DNA of 8,455 nt from Pseudomonadota bacterium (GTDB lineage: Bacteria > Myxococcota > Bradymonadia > UBA4248), in NCBI GenBank assembly GCA_017629415.1, contig JAGBXG010000441.1:1-8455 (forward strand), in the 5' to 3' direction. Below the pieces are notes generated by a model. The model did no database searches. It had not been told where the DNA came from and saw only the letters and a list, made by a program, of their open reading frames with translations. This document shows, in pieces, positions 1-6,173 of the stretch (position 1 is its first letter; the number at the start of each line of letters is the position of its first letter). The position numbers were made by a program, and so were the translations under genes.

Positions 1-158
1 GCAATCAGTACCCGTCCAACCCACGAAAAACGTCCAAAATTGCGGGATTCTAAAGGGGCTCAGCCCCTTTAGTGGGGTCCGGGGCAAAGCCCCGGCGGGG
101 TTTGGGGCGGAGCCCCAATGGAATTCGGGGCAAAGCCCCACAAAAACTTTGCGCACAT
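1..158. other. Non-coding tail downstream of pheT
   Basis: This stretch follows the pheT stop codon (TAG, complement of 159-161). I see no convincing gene in it. Bases 1-51 carry no motif I recognise and may belong to the approach of a neighbour outside the window. Bases 52-139 are packed with short perfect palindromes, listed separately. The usual E. coli neighbour of pheT, ihfA, cannot be assessed because the window ends here. Confidence 0.7.
52..139. repeat. Array of four GGGGC-NNN-GCCCC palindromes
   Basis: Four perfect palindromes share the pattern GGGGC-NNN-GCCCC: 55-67 (centre TCA), 81-93 (AAA), 104-116 (GGA reading the centre as GGA) and 127-139 (AAA). The first extends to a 9-bp stem, AAAGGGGCT at 52-60 with AGCCCCTTT at 62-70. 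The stem is constant while the three-base centre varies, which suggests a REP-like extragenic repeat and not chance GC richness. A fifth copy sits at 4024-4038, and none were noticed inside genes. Lying just after pheT, the hairpins could end or protect its transcript. Only the copy at 52-70 is followed on the minus strand by even a short T run, so intrinsic termination is uncertain. Confidence 0.75.
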
Positions 159-2663
159 CTAACGGATGGTACCGCCAAGTTTTTCGTTCAACGCGTTCAC
201 GATAACGGCGTGAGCTTTGTTGACTTCATCATCGGATAAAGGACGGCCATTTTCGGCGTCATGTGCTTGCGGATGACGATAACGGAATGACAAGCTGATG
301 CTCTGGAGGCCGGCTTCAATCTGTTTGCCGCGATAAACGTCAAACAGCTGCCAGGACTCGAGTTCTGCCGGACGGACAGATTCCACGATGGCGGCAATAT
401 CTTTGAACGTGACCGATGTGGACACGAGCATGGACTGATCGCGCGTAGAGAAGTGGAATCTGGCAAGCGGTTTCATGCGCAACAAGCCGGGATTGTGTTT
501 CAAAATCGGCTCGATATCGAGTTCTGCATAGAACACGGGACTATCGATTTTGTAATTGCGAAGAACAATCGGGTGAAGTTCACCGAATGAGCCCAAAACC
601 GTGCCATCGGCACAGACAATGTTGGCCTGAATGCCGTCATGCAGCCACGGACGCAGATCGTTGCCTTGTTCAATAGTGAAATCGATTTCAAGCGCATGCA
701 ATGCAGCCTCAAGGCAGCCTTTCAAATCATAGATGTCATACGCGCGAGCTGCGGTGTACCAGGGTTTGGCGGCTTCACCCCAGAACAGAATGGCTAGGCG
801 TTGGGTTTCGTCCAAGCAAACGATACCGTTATCTTTGGTCACGGATTCAAAAATTTCGCCGATTTCAAAGAGTGTGCAGCATTTCTGCTGATTGGACATA
901 TTTTTATTCAAAGCATTGAGCATGCTGGGCAGCAAACATGTACGCATAGTGCTGTGTTCAACGCTCATGGGGTTGGCGAGCTTCATGGGCACTTCATCGG
1001 GCACATTAATGCGTGCCGGATCGGCGGGATCCATGAAGGTATAGTGCATGCATTCGTCCAATCCCATATCGATCAACGACTCACGGAGGGCGTGCAAACG
1101 CGCGCGTTCTTTGCGATCCCAAATGGGGGCACTGACAGGATACGGCGTGGGGTTGATATTTTCTGTACGCAGGGTATGCGGACATTTCATCGCGACATCG
1201 GGCAGGTTAGCCGGGAAATTATCAAAGCCATAGCCACGGCAGACTTCTTCGATGATATCGATTTCGCGTGTAATATCGCTGCGCCATGTGGGCACTTTGA
1301 CGCGGATGGCATCGCTGTTCCAATTGTCGGTCACAAAACCGATGGGCTTAAGGAGGCGTTCCAAAGCAGCACCGTCAAAGTCAACGCCGAGGATTTCTTT
1401 CACGCGAGCCGGACGTAAGGTCAGTTCAACAGCCTTGTTTTCGGCAATGTATTTGTCATCGATGGCCACGATTTGAATCGGGGTTTTCTGTGACATGGCC
1501 AACAGCTTGACGGCACGGCGTGCGGCCAGCAGGACACCATTGGCATCGACAAAGCGTTCAAAGCGATGCGAGCTTTCCGAGTGCAAACCCAAACGTTTGC
1601 TCGTCTTGCGTACACAAGTGGGATGGAAAGATGCAATTTCAAAGATGAGCGATGTGGTCGATTCGCTGACTTCGGTATCGGCACCGCCCATGACACCGGC
1701 GACGGCCACGGGATTTGTACCATCTGTGATCACGACATCGTTTTCGCAAAGATCGTAGGTTTCGTGATTGATGGCCAAAATCTTTTCACCGGCTTTGGCA
1801 CGGCGGACAGCAATACGTTTTTCGGCCAATTTATCGGCATCAAACGCATGCATCGGGTGACCGAGTTCAAAGCAAATCCAGTTGGTGACATCGACGACAT
1901 TGTTAATGCTGCGTGCGCCGCCGGCTTCAACGGCACGACGGAGCCAGGCCGGGCTGGGTCCCACCACGACGTTTTCGATCTGAATGCCCATATAACGCGG
2001 GCAATCGTTGCTATCTTCGATGCTGACAAAGTCGGCTTTAGGCACGTTGCTCAAATCTTCGGCATCGATGGTTTTCATCGTTGTACCGAGGGCTGCCGCC
2101 AATTCACGGGCAACGCCATAATGGCTCAGGCAATCGCCGCGATCCGGGGTCAGACCGATTTCAAAGATATCGGCATGATAATTGGCAACACCGGCAGGAA
2201 CATCAAGTTTCAAAGCTTCGATCAAAGATGAGCCGGGCACGGCATCATCCGACAGGCGAAGCAATGTTTCATTGTCGCTGCCGAGGCCTAATTCGACTTC
2301 GCTACAAAGCATACCGAAGGATTCTTCGCCGCGAAGTTTTGATTTTTTAATTTTGAAATCGCCGATTTGGGCACCGATAGGCGCAAACGGCACAAGCCAG
2401 CCTTCCTGAATGCCGGGGGCACCGCAAACGACGCGCACGAGTTCGGCTTCACCCACGTCGGCATCGACGAGATGGAGGTGATCCGAATTGGGATGATCGA
2501 CAATACGCACCATGCGTGCCACTTTGATATCGCGAATGCAGGTGGGATCAAGTGTCATGCCTTCGACTTCGAGCCCGCGAGCTGTCAACTTGCGAGCAGC
2601 TTCTTCTGCACTCAAATCACCTGTTTCCACGAGGTTCTGCAACCATTTCCATGAAATAAGCAT
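159..2663 (-). CDS. pheT: Phenylalanyl-tRNA synthetase beta subunit
   Basis: This is the beta chain of the cytoplasmic alpha2-beta2 enzyme that charges tRNA-Phe. Beta carries tRNA binding and editing of mischarged Tyr-tRNA-Phe. The 834 residues match the full family order. An EMAP/OB tRNA-binding domain spans about 40-150 (KSKLRGEESFGMLCSE at 107-122). The B3/B4 editing domain spans about 212-395, with NWICFELGHPMHAFDADKL near 261-279, VAGVMGG at 321-327 and HRFER at 366-370. The B5 domain is about 405-483, with the acidic DITREIDIIEEV segment. A catalytic-like core follows, then a C-terminal FDX-ACB anticodon-binding domain from about 735. The protein is roughly 40 residues longer than E. 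coli PheT; some of the extra length appears to be a Pro-rich insert at about 485-517. The start is supported by AAGGA (2672-2676) eight bases upstream of ATG. It lies 36 bases after pheS, so the two are almost certainly cotranscribed. Confidence 0.98.
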   Translation of the reverse strand: MLISWKWLQNLVETGDLSAEEAARKLTARGLEVEGMTLDPTCIRDIKVARMVRIVDHPNSDHLHLVDADVGEAELVRVVCGAPGIQEGWLVPFAPIGAQIGDFKIKKSKLRGEESFGMLCSEVELGLGSDNETLLRLSDDAVPGSSLIEALKLDVPAGVANYHADIFEIGLTPDRGDCLSHYGVARELAAALGTTMKTIDAEDLSNVPKADFVSIEDSNDCPRYMGIQIENVVVGPSPAWLRRAVEAGGARSINNVVDVTNWICFELGHPMHAFDADKLAEKRIAVRRAKAGEKILAINHETYDLCENDVVITDGTNPVAVAGVMGGADTEVSESTTSLIFEIASFHPTCVRKTSKRLGLHSESSHRFERFVDANGVLLAARRAVKLLAMSQKTPIQIVAIDDKYIAENKAVELTLRPARVKEILGVDFDGAALERLLKPIGFVTDNWNSDAIRVKVPTWRSDITREIDIIEEVCRGYGFDNFPANLPDVAMKCPHTLRTENINPTPYPVSAPIWDRKERARLHALRESLIDMGLDECMHYTFMDPADPARINVPDEVPMKLANPMSVEHSTMRTCLLPSMLNALNKNMSNQQKCCTLFEIGEIFESVTKDNGIVCLDETQRLAILFWGEAAKPWYTAARAYDIYDLKGCLEAALHALEIDFTIEQGNDLRPWLHDGIQANIVCADGTVLGSFGELHPIVLRNYKIDSPVFYAELDIEPILKHNPGLLRMKPLARFHFSTRDQSMLVSTSVTFKDIAAIVESVRPAELESWQLFDVYRGKQIEAGLQSISLSFRYRHPQAHDAENGRPLSDDEVNKAHAVIVNALNEKLGGTIR

Positions 2664-2699
2664 AGGATTTTTCCTTATATATTGAAGTGTAGAAGTGAA

Positions 2700-3731
2700 T
2701 TAACGGGCGAACTGTCTGAGGAATCTCAGGTCGCTTTCGAAGAACAGACGAATATCGGAAATACCGTGCAACAGCATGGCTACGCGTTCCACGCCAACGC
2801 CGAAAGCCCATCCGCTCCAGATATCGGGATCGATATGACCGGCTTTGAGGACGTTCGGATCGATCATACCGGCGCCCAAAATCTCGATCCACCCGGTTTG
2901 TTTGCACAGACGGCAACCTTTCTGTCCGCAGAAGATACAAGCGATATCGACTTCAACGCTAGGTTCTGTGAACGGGAAGAAGCTGGGACGCAGACGGATT
3001 TTCGTTGATTTTCCGAACAATGACTGTGCGAACAGTTCGAGAATGCCGCGCAGATGGGTCAGATTGAGTCCTTTTTCGATATGCAGACCTTCGATCTGAT
3101 GGAACACAGGGCTATGGGTCACGTCATCGTCACGGCGATAAACGGTACCGGGGGCGATGATACGAATAGGCGGTTCATAGCAAAGCATGGTACGTACTTG
3201 TACCGGGCTGGTATGTGTGCGCAGCAGCGACCCATTTTCGAGCATCAACGTATCCTGCATATCTCGCGCGGGGTGATCAGCGGGGAAATTGAGGGCTTCA
3301 AAGTTAAAATAATCCCATTCCGACTGAGGACCACGGGCAATCTCGAAGCCCATAGAAAGGAAAATATCTTCGATATCGCGTTGAGTTTTCTGGAGGGGAT
3401 GTTCTGCGCCTTTAGGTTGAATGCGACCGGGCAAGGTCAAATCGAGGCGACGGTTTTTGAGGTCGGCCAGGAGGCCTGCTTCTTCAATATTCTTTTCGGA
3501 TTCGGCCAATTTAGCTTCCAGTGCCTGAAGAACTTCGTTGACCATGGCACCGAATTTGGGACGTTCTTCGGGTGCCAAAGATTTCATGTTCTGGCGGAAT
3601 GCGGCGACAGAACCTTTTTTACCGAGATATTTTTTCTGGACGGCCACGAGTTCATCTTTGTTTGTGGCGGCCGCGATGGCGTCAAGGCCTTCTGCCTTAA
3701 GCGCCTGAAGTTGTGAAAGGATATCGGACAT
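2700..3731 (-). CDS. pheS: Phenylalanyl-tRNA synthetase alpha subunit
   Basis: This is the catalytic alpha chain of phenylalanyl-tRNA synthetase (ATP-dependent attachment of Phe to tRNA-Phe), a class II synthetase. The 343 residues fit the usual length. The N-terminal coiled-coil arm, which binds tRNA, is about 1-95. Family motifs follow: FNFEALNFPADHPARDMQDT (about 142-161), motif 2 with YRRDDDVTHSPVFHQIEGL (198-216), and motif 3 with AFGVGVERVAML (309-320). Ala309 sits where the substrate-specificity alanine lies in E. coli PheS. Four cysteines (C265, C268, C273, C276) form a CxxC-x4-CxxC cluster, seen in many PheS proteins. The ATG at 3731 is chosen because MSDILSQLQALKAEG is a typical PheS N-terminus. 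The frame stays open upstream for 39 codons to a TGA at 3849-3851 but holds no ATG, GTG or TTG. No Shine-Dalgarno sequence is visible, which is unusual beside rpmI, rplT and pheT. Confidence 0.98.
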   Translation of the reverse strand: MSDILSQLQALKAEGLDAIAAATNKDELVAVQKKYLGKKGSVAAFRQNMKSLAPEERPKFGAMVNEVLQALEAKLAESEKNIEEAGLLADLKNRRLDLTLPGRIQPKGAEHPLQKTQRDIEDIFLSMGFEIARGPQSEWDYFNFEALNFPADHPARDMQDTLMLENGSLLRTHTSPVQVRTMLCYEPPIRIIAPGTVYRRDDDVTHSPVFHQIEGLHIEKGLNLTHLRGILELFAQSLFGKSTKIRLRPSFFPFTEPSVEVDIACIFCGQKGCRLCKQTGWIEILGAGMIDPNVLKAGHIDPDIWSGWAFGVGVERVAMLLHGISDIRLFFESDLRFLRQFAR

Positions 3732-3749
3732 GATGTGAGCCAGGTCAGT

Positions 3750-3771
3750 ACGCCGGGGGAACGGCGTTTTT
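3750..3771. promoter_or_regulatory. GC hairpin just upstream of pheS start
   Basis: ACGCCG (3750-3755) and CGGCGT (3762-3767) form a perfect 6-bp stem with a six-base loop. On the plus strand the stem is followed by a run of five T (3767-3771), so it could act as a plus-strand terminator, although no plus-strand gene leads into it. In the pheS transcript it would fold 18 bases before the ATG, in a leader that otherwise lacks a Shine-Dalgarno sequence. A role in pheS translation is inference only. Confidence 0.4.
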
Positions 3772-3885
3772 ATGGTATTTGGGGGGCATCCGCCTGAAAC
3801 GGCGTCCCGACAGTAAATAACAGGGGTGGCGCATCCAAACGCCGGGCGTCAGAAACAAATCTGAGTCATGCGGGTTCCGGGGCGT

Positions 3886-4013
3886 TGCGGGGTGTCCCCG
3901 CATGGGGGGGTAGGTGCGTATTTGCGCGGCTATGCCGGCCCTTTGGGGGGGCCGTCATACGCCTTGCGTTGCGCGGGCTTTGTCGGCATATTGGCATCCA
4001 TACGCCGCGCAAA
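3886..4013. repeat. GC-rich island of nested inverted repeats
   Basis: Several inverted repeats lie within and beside one another. TGCGGGG / CCCCGCA pair around TGT at 3886-3902. TTTGCGCGGC (3921-3930) is perfectly complementary to GCCGCGCAAA (4004-4013), enclosing 73 bases. Inside, TATGCCGGCC (3931-3940) pairs with GGCCGTCATA (3950-3959) with one mismatch, and the stem is prolonged by GGC/GCC (3928-3930 with 3961-3963). A direct repeat, GCATCC-a/t-ACGCCG type, occurs at 3831-3844 and 3994-4007 with one difference. The pattern could be a composite extragenic repeat (BIME-like), a non-autonomous mobile remnant or a structured 5' leader of pheST. Sequence alone does not decide between these. 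Confidence 0.55.
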
Positions 4014-4023
4014 AAGCGCCGAA

Positions 4024-4038
4024 GGGGGCTCTGCCCCC
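4024..4038. repeat. Fifth GGGGC-NNN-GCCCC palindrome copy
   Basis: GGGGGC-TCT-GCCCCC is a perfect 6-bp stem with a three-base centre. It follows the same pattern as the four copies at 52-139 downstream of pheT. It lies at the edge of the GC-rich island. The ten bases AAAAAGCGCC just beside it (4011-4020) also begin the rplT terminator arm at 4121-4130. Confidence 0.65.
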
Positions 4039-4088
4039 TGCCCATGATGAATCCGAAGGTTCAGACATTTCTGAGGCATGATTTGAGG

Positions 4089-4118
4089 TTAAATCGTGCG
4101 TGTAGTTTAAAAAATCAA
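4089..4118 (-). promoter_or_regulatory. Weak candidate promoter for pheST
   Basis: On the minus strand TTGATT (4118-4113) is followed, after 17-18 bases, by GATTTAA (4095-4089), loosely matching sigma-70 -35 and -10 boxes. It would start transcription just after the rplT terminator, which pheST needs if termination is efficient. The -10 match is poor and no other boxes support it, so this is a suggestion based mainly on position. Confidence 0.25.
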
Positions 4119-4159
4119 AAAAAAAGCGCCATCAAGCGATAAGCCTGCTGGCGCTTTTT
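4117..4159 (-). terminator. Intrinsic terminator (or attenuator) after rplT
   Basis: AAAAAGCGCCA (4121-4131) is perfectly complementary to TGGCGCTTTTT (4149-4159). This gives an 11-bp stem whose 17-base loop can extend the stem further with a G-U pair. On the minus strand the stem ends in nine consecutive T (4125-4117), the classic intrinsic terminator shape. It begins 28 bases after the rplT stop. It should separate rpmI-rplT from pheS-pheT, or act as a regulated attenuator between them. No leader peptide or anti-terminator stem was found, so plain termination is the simpler reading. Confidence 0.88.
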
Positions 4160-4187
4160 AATAATTTCACCGCAGGGGTGGGAGAAC

Positions 4188-4532
4188 TTAAATCCCTGCA
4201 AGTTTGACGATCGCTTCGAATCCCTTGGGATCGTGAATGGCGATATCGGAAAGGACTTTACGGTCGATTTCGATGCCGTTCTTCTTAAGACCAGCCATCA
4301 ATGTGCTGTAGTTTTTGCCGAGGGCGCGGACAGCTGCGCTAATGCGAGCGATCCAGAGAGCGCGGAACGTACGTTTCTTATTACGACGATCGCGATAGGC
4401 ATAAACAAGACCGTTGATGACTTGTTGTTTAGCCTGACGGAAACGTTTACGGCCGCCGCGGAAACCCTTAGCGAGTTTCATCCAGCGATTGTGACGCTGA
4501 CGACGTTTTGTACCTGTTTTTGCTCTAGCCAT
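4188..4532 (-). CDS. rplT: Large-subunit ribosomal protein L20
   Basis: L20 is an early-assembly protein of the 50S subunit that binds 23S rRNA, and in E. coli and Bacillus it represses its own operon by binding the mRNA. The 114 residues have the family's basic N-terminal helix ([20 protein letters not shown]), then [21 protein letters not shown] at about 44-64, and a globular C-terminus with [16 protein letters not shown] near 91-106. The length is typical (about 114-120). Start: GAGG (4543-4540) is seven bases before the ATG. The gap of 140 bases to rpmI is longer than usual for this pair and may contain control structures. A strong terminator follows the gene. Confidence 0.98.
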   Translation of the reverse strand: MARAKTGTKRRQRHNRWMKLAKGFRGGRKRFRQAKQQVINGLVYAYRDRRNKKRTFRALWIARISAAVRALGKNYSTLMAGLKKNGIEIDRKVLSDIAIHDPKGFEAIVKLAGI

Positions 4533-4672
4533 TTGAAAGCCTCAATTTGGACATTGTGCGGAGGAGCCTCACGAAGTGCTCTCTTAATATTCCCGACATT
4601 GTTAATAATATCTGTGATACGGAGGAAATGAATTCGCTTGACGACCCGATCTCAGAAACACAATTCAATCGC
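4533..4672 (-). promoter_or_regulatory. rplT leader with possible SD-masking stem
   Basis: This 140-base gap between rpmI and rplT contains, on the minus strand, CCTCC at 4564-4560, sixteen bases before the rplT Shine-Dalgarno GAGG (4543-4540). The two can pair and hide the ribosome binding site. The same CCTC can instead pair with GAGG just upstream (palindrome GAGGCTCCTC, 4570-4561), so two competing folds are possible. L20 is known to control its own synthesis by mRNA binding in E. coli and Bacillus, but the known L20 leader structures lie upstream of infC/rpmI or rpmI, not specifically here. Regulation at this site is inferred. A 24-codon frame (MSGILREH...) overlaps the rplT start but lacks a ribosome binding site. 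Confidence 0.3.
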
Positions 4673-4870
4673 TTATGCGTAAGGCATGCAGCGTTTGAGT
4701 TCTTTCACCACGGTTGCATCGGCAACAGCGGCTTTACGGAGACGACGTTTCTGCTTTATCGTTTTCTTGGTGAGGATGTGGCTGTGATAGGCGTGATGAC
4801 GCACGATTTTGCCTGTACCCGTCACTTTGAAACGCTTGGCGGAACTACGCTTTGTCTTCATTTTAGGCAT
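4673..4870 (-). CDS. rpmI: Large-subunit ribosomal protein L35
   Basis: L35 is a small basic 50S protein. The 65 residues match the family across their length: [20 protein letters not shown] at the N-terminus, HSHILTKKT in the middle and a basic LRKA segment before the CMPYA C-terminus. The start is fixed by AGGGAG (4883-4878) seven bases before the ATG. It precedes rplT as in most bacteria, but infC (translation initiation factor IF-3), which usually comes first, is not in the window. Upstream there are only 46 bases before the tRNA terminator, and no clear sigma-70 promoter lies in them. The gene may therefore rely on transcripts that read through the tRNA terminator, or on a promoter I cannot recognise. 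Confidence 0.97.
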   Translation of the reverse strand: MPKMKTKRSSAKRFKVTGTGKIVRHHAYHSHILTKKTIKQKRRLRKAAVADATVVKELKRCMPYA

Positions 4871-4916
4871 GGTAATTCTCCCTATGTGTGACCATGATTG
4901 ACAAAAAGATGATATG

Positions 4917-4942
4917 AAAAAACCCCAAATTGCTTGGGGTTT
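4917..4942 (-). terminator. Intrinsic terminator after tandem tRNA-Val
   Basis: AAACCCCAA (4920-4928) and TTGGGGTTT (4934-4942) pair perfectly around a five-base loop. On the minus strand the stem runs into six T (4922-4917). It starts 19 bases after the second tRNA-Val in transcription order. It should end the tRNA transcript before rpmI. Confidence 0.88.
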
Positions 4943-4961
4943 CTCAAATCATCACTCTAAA

Positions 4962-5033
<72 letters not shown>

Positions 5034-5038
5034 GTATC

Positions 5039-5113
<75 letters not shown>

Positions 5114-5121
5114 ATATCTTT

Positions 5122-5137
5122 GGCATTTCTCAATGCC
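5122..5137 (-). promoter_or_regulatory. GNRA-capped hairpin in tRNA leader
   Basis: In the RNA, GGCAUU-GAGA-AAUGCC forms a perfect 6-bp stem closed by a GAGA (GNRA-type) tetraloop. It lies between the predicted transcription start and the first tRNA-Val, ending eight bases before the tRNA. It could protect or help process the precursor 5' end. The stem is seen in the sequence; the role is inferred. Confidence 0.45.
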
Positions 5138-5151
5138 GCTGACGGGGGCGG

Positions 5152-5203
5152 CTTATAGGCTCATAACTCCATCTCGTCAATATATTTTTTCATTTTTTTA
5201 TTT
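5152..5203 (-). promoter_or_regulatory. Stable-RNA-type promoter of tRNA-Val pair
   Basis: The minus strand carries TTGACG (5180-5175), 17 bases, then TATAAG (5157-5152), close to the sigma-70 consensus at ideal spacing. An A/T-only or nearly A/T-only tract at 5181-5203 lies where an UP element would contact the alpha subunit. Just downstream of the -10 box lies a GC-rich discriminator, CCGCCCCCG (5151-5143). UP element plus GC-rich discriminator is the pattern of rRNA/tRNA promoters under growth-rate and stringent control in E. coli. The UP-like tract overlaps the idi stop codon (5198-5200). Confidence 0.8.
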
Positions 5204-6172
5204 TATGCCGCATGTACAGCGTGAAACCAATTGAATGACAGCGATCCATTCTTCGACAAAAGATTCGAGTGCGGCTTGGCCGCCGTCATGCCAGGCAGCG
5301 TATAAGGGTTGTGCAATGGCCACGAGATCTGCCCCCAAGGCACAACATTTAACAATATCGACGGCATTGCGAATGCCGCCCGAGGCAATGAGCGTACGAT
5401 TTGGCCCCAAAGCTTTGCGACAATCCCGAATCGATTCGACCAGAGCATAACCTAGCTGATTCAATGCCTGGAGATTGGCTTCAGAAATCTTTTTTTGGCG
5501 TCTCAAAGCTTCGACCATCACCCATGAGGTTCCCCCAAGACTGGCGGTTTCAATGCCGGCAATGGGCAGAGAAGCCAAACGTTGAGCGCATGTTCCGCCT
5601 ATGCCTGAACCCACCTCTTTGATCAAAATCGGCAGGGGAAATGCCGTGACAAATCGTTCCAAAGTCGCCAAGGGACAGCAAACATGGTGATCGCCTTCCT
5701 CCTGAACCCATTCCTGCAGGCCGTTGAGATGAATCATCAAACCGGATGCCCCAAGTTTTTCGCAGCATTGGGCAATTTCTGTGACTGTATAAGTCTGATG
5801 AACGATTTCAGAGATGCCGATATTGGCGAACAAGGCATCAACATGGCCCGTGCCATAAGTCGGCACAAGTGCGGGATTTTTTAGGGCTGCGCGCATGGAG
5901 CCCAGGCACATGGCCAGACCCTGTTGTGCCGCTAAAGAACGAAGCGCCGTATTAAATGCCGCAGCCGCTTGTATGCCGCCTGTCAAAGCTCCAAACATGA
6001 GGGGAAACTGCACGTCGATGCCGGCTATTTTTCGGCGCATATGGAGTTCGGCTTCTGATTTTTCAAACAAAGCATCATAAGGAAGCCGAATATCATCCAA
6101 ACCGGAGCCTTGTCCCTGCGTTCGCGGATCAAGGCTCATATCTAAATGTGCCTGTTTACGTCTCTCGGGCAT
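5198..6172 (-). CDS. fni: Type 2 isopentenyl-diphosphate delta-isomerase
   Basis: This cytoplasmic FMN- and NAD(P)H-dependent enzyme interconverts isopentenyl and dimethylallyl diphosphate, the first branching step of isoprenoid synthesis (also called idi-2). Its 324 residues form a TIM barrel. Family motifs are RKQAHL (5-10), SGLDDIRLPYDAL (23-35), ALTGG (62-66), GSMRAAL (91-97), and HLNGLQE (148-154) with the catalytic-type Gln153 and Mg-ligand-type Glu154. ILIKEVGSGIGG (182-193), GGTSW (213-217) and ASGGIR (263-268) make up the FMN phosphate and substrate region. The loop before GGTSW is about three residues shorter than usual. The start is tightly constrained: an in-frame TGA lies three codons before the ATG. 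That ATG sits one base after the stop of the preceding gene (TGA-T-ATG) and no Shine-Dalgarno is seen, implying translational coupling. No terminator follows, so transcripts may enter the tRNA genes. Type 2 enzymes often accompany the mevalonate pathway. Confidence 0.95.
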   Translation of the reverse strand: MPERRKQAHLDMSLDPRTQGQGSGLDDIRLPYDALFEKSEAELHMRRKIAGIDVQFPLMFGALTGGIQAAAAFNTALRSLAAQQGLAMCLGSMRAALKNPALVPTYGTGHVDALFANIGISEIVHQTYTVTEIAQCCEKLGASGLMIHLNGLQEWVQEEGDHHVCCPLATLERFVTAFPLPILIKEVGSGIGGTCAQRLASLPIAGIETASLGGTSWVMVEALRRQKKISEANLQALNQLGYALVESIRDCRKALGPNRTLIASGGIRNAVDIVKCCALGADLVAIAQPLYAAWHDGGQAALESFVEEWIAVIQLVSRCTCGIK

Positions 6173-6173
6173 A

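Larger units (their letters stand above)
3732..4187. other. Long structured rplT-pheS intergenic region
   Basis: This gap contains no supportable gene. On the minus strand, in transcription order, it holds the rplT terminator (4159-4117), an AT-rich stretch with a weak candidate pheS promoter (4118-4089), a palindrome (4024-4038), a folded GC-rich island (about 4013-3886), and a short GC hairpin (3767-3750) just before pheS. By my count 116 of 170 bases in 3871-4040 are G or C, clearly above the flanking genes. The longest minus-strand ATG frame (4079-3930, 49 codons) has no ribosome binding site and simply translates the palindromes. In E. coli this gap carries the pheM leader peptide and an attenuator; no Phe-rich leader peptide was found here. 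Confidence 0.8.

Noticed and set aside
52..139. CRISPR array
   Set aside because: Units are 13-base palindromes with spacing of about 10-13 bases and centres that vary; there is no conserved direct repeat of CRISPR length.
3732..3848. N-terminal extension of PheS (39 open codons before the ATG)
   Set aside because: The stretch has no ATG, GTG or TTG start codon, and MSDILSQLQ is already a normal PheS N-terminus.
3930..4079. Minus-strand 49-codon frame (MPQKCLNL...) as a pheM-like leader peptide
   Set aside because: It has no Shine-Dalgarno, only a single Phe, and is made of inverted-repeat sequence; it is not a Phe-rich attenuation peptide.
3885..4142. Plus-strand 85-codon frame in the rplT-pheS gap
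   Set aside because: It starts at TTG without a ribosome binding site, is rich in Arg/Gly from the palindromes, and runs through the terminator stem.
4622..4630. Plus-strand GGAGGAAATG as a start signal for a gene antisense to rpmI
   Set aside because: The GGAGG is only two bases from the ATG, too close to work well, and the frame simply mirrors rpmI.
4871..4916. TTGTCA on the minus strand as the rpmI -35 box
   Set aside because: No acceptable -10 box lies 16-18 bases downstream before the rpmI ribosome binding site.
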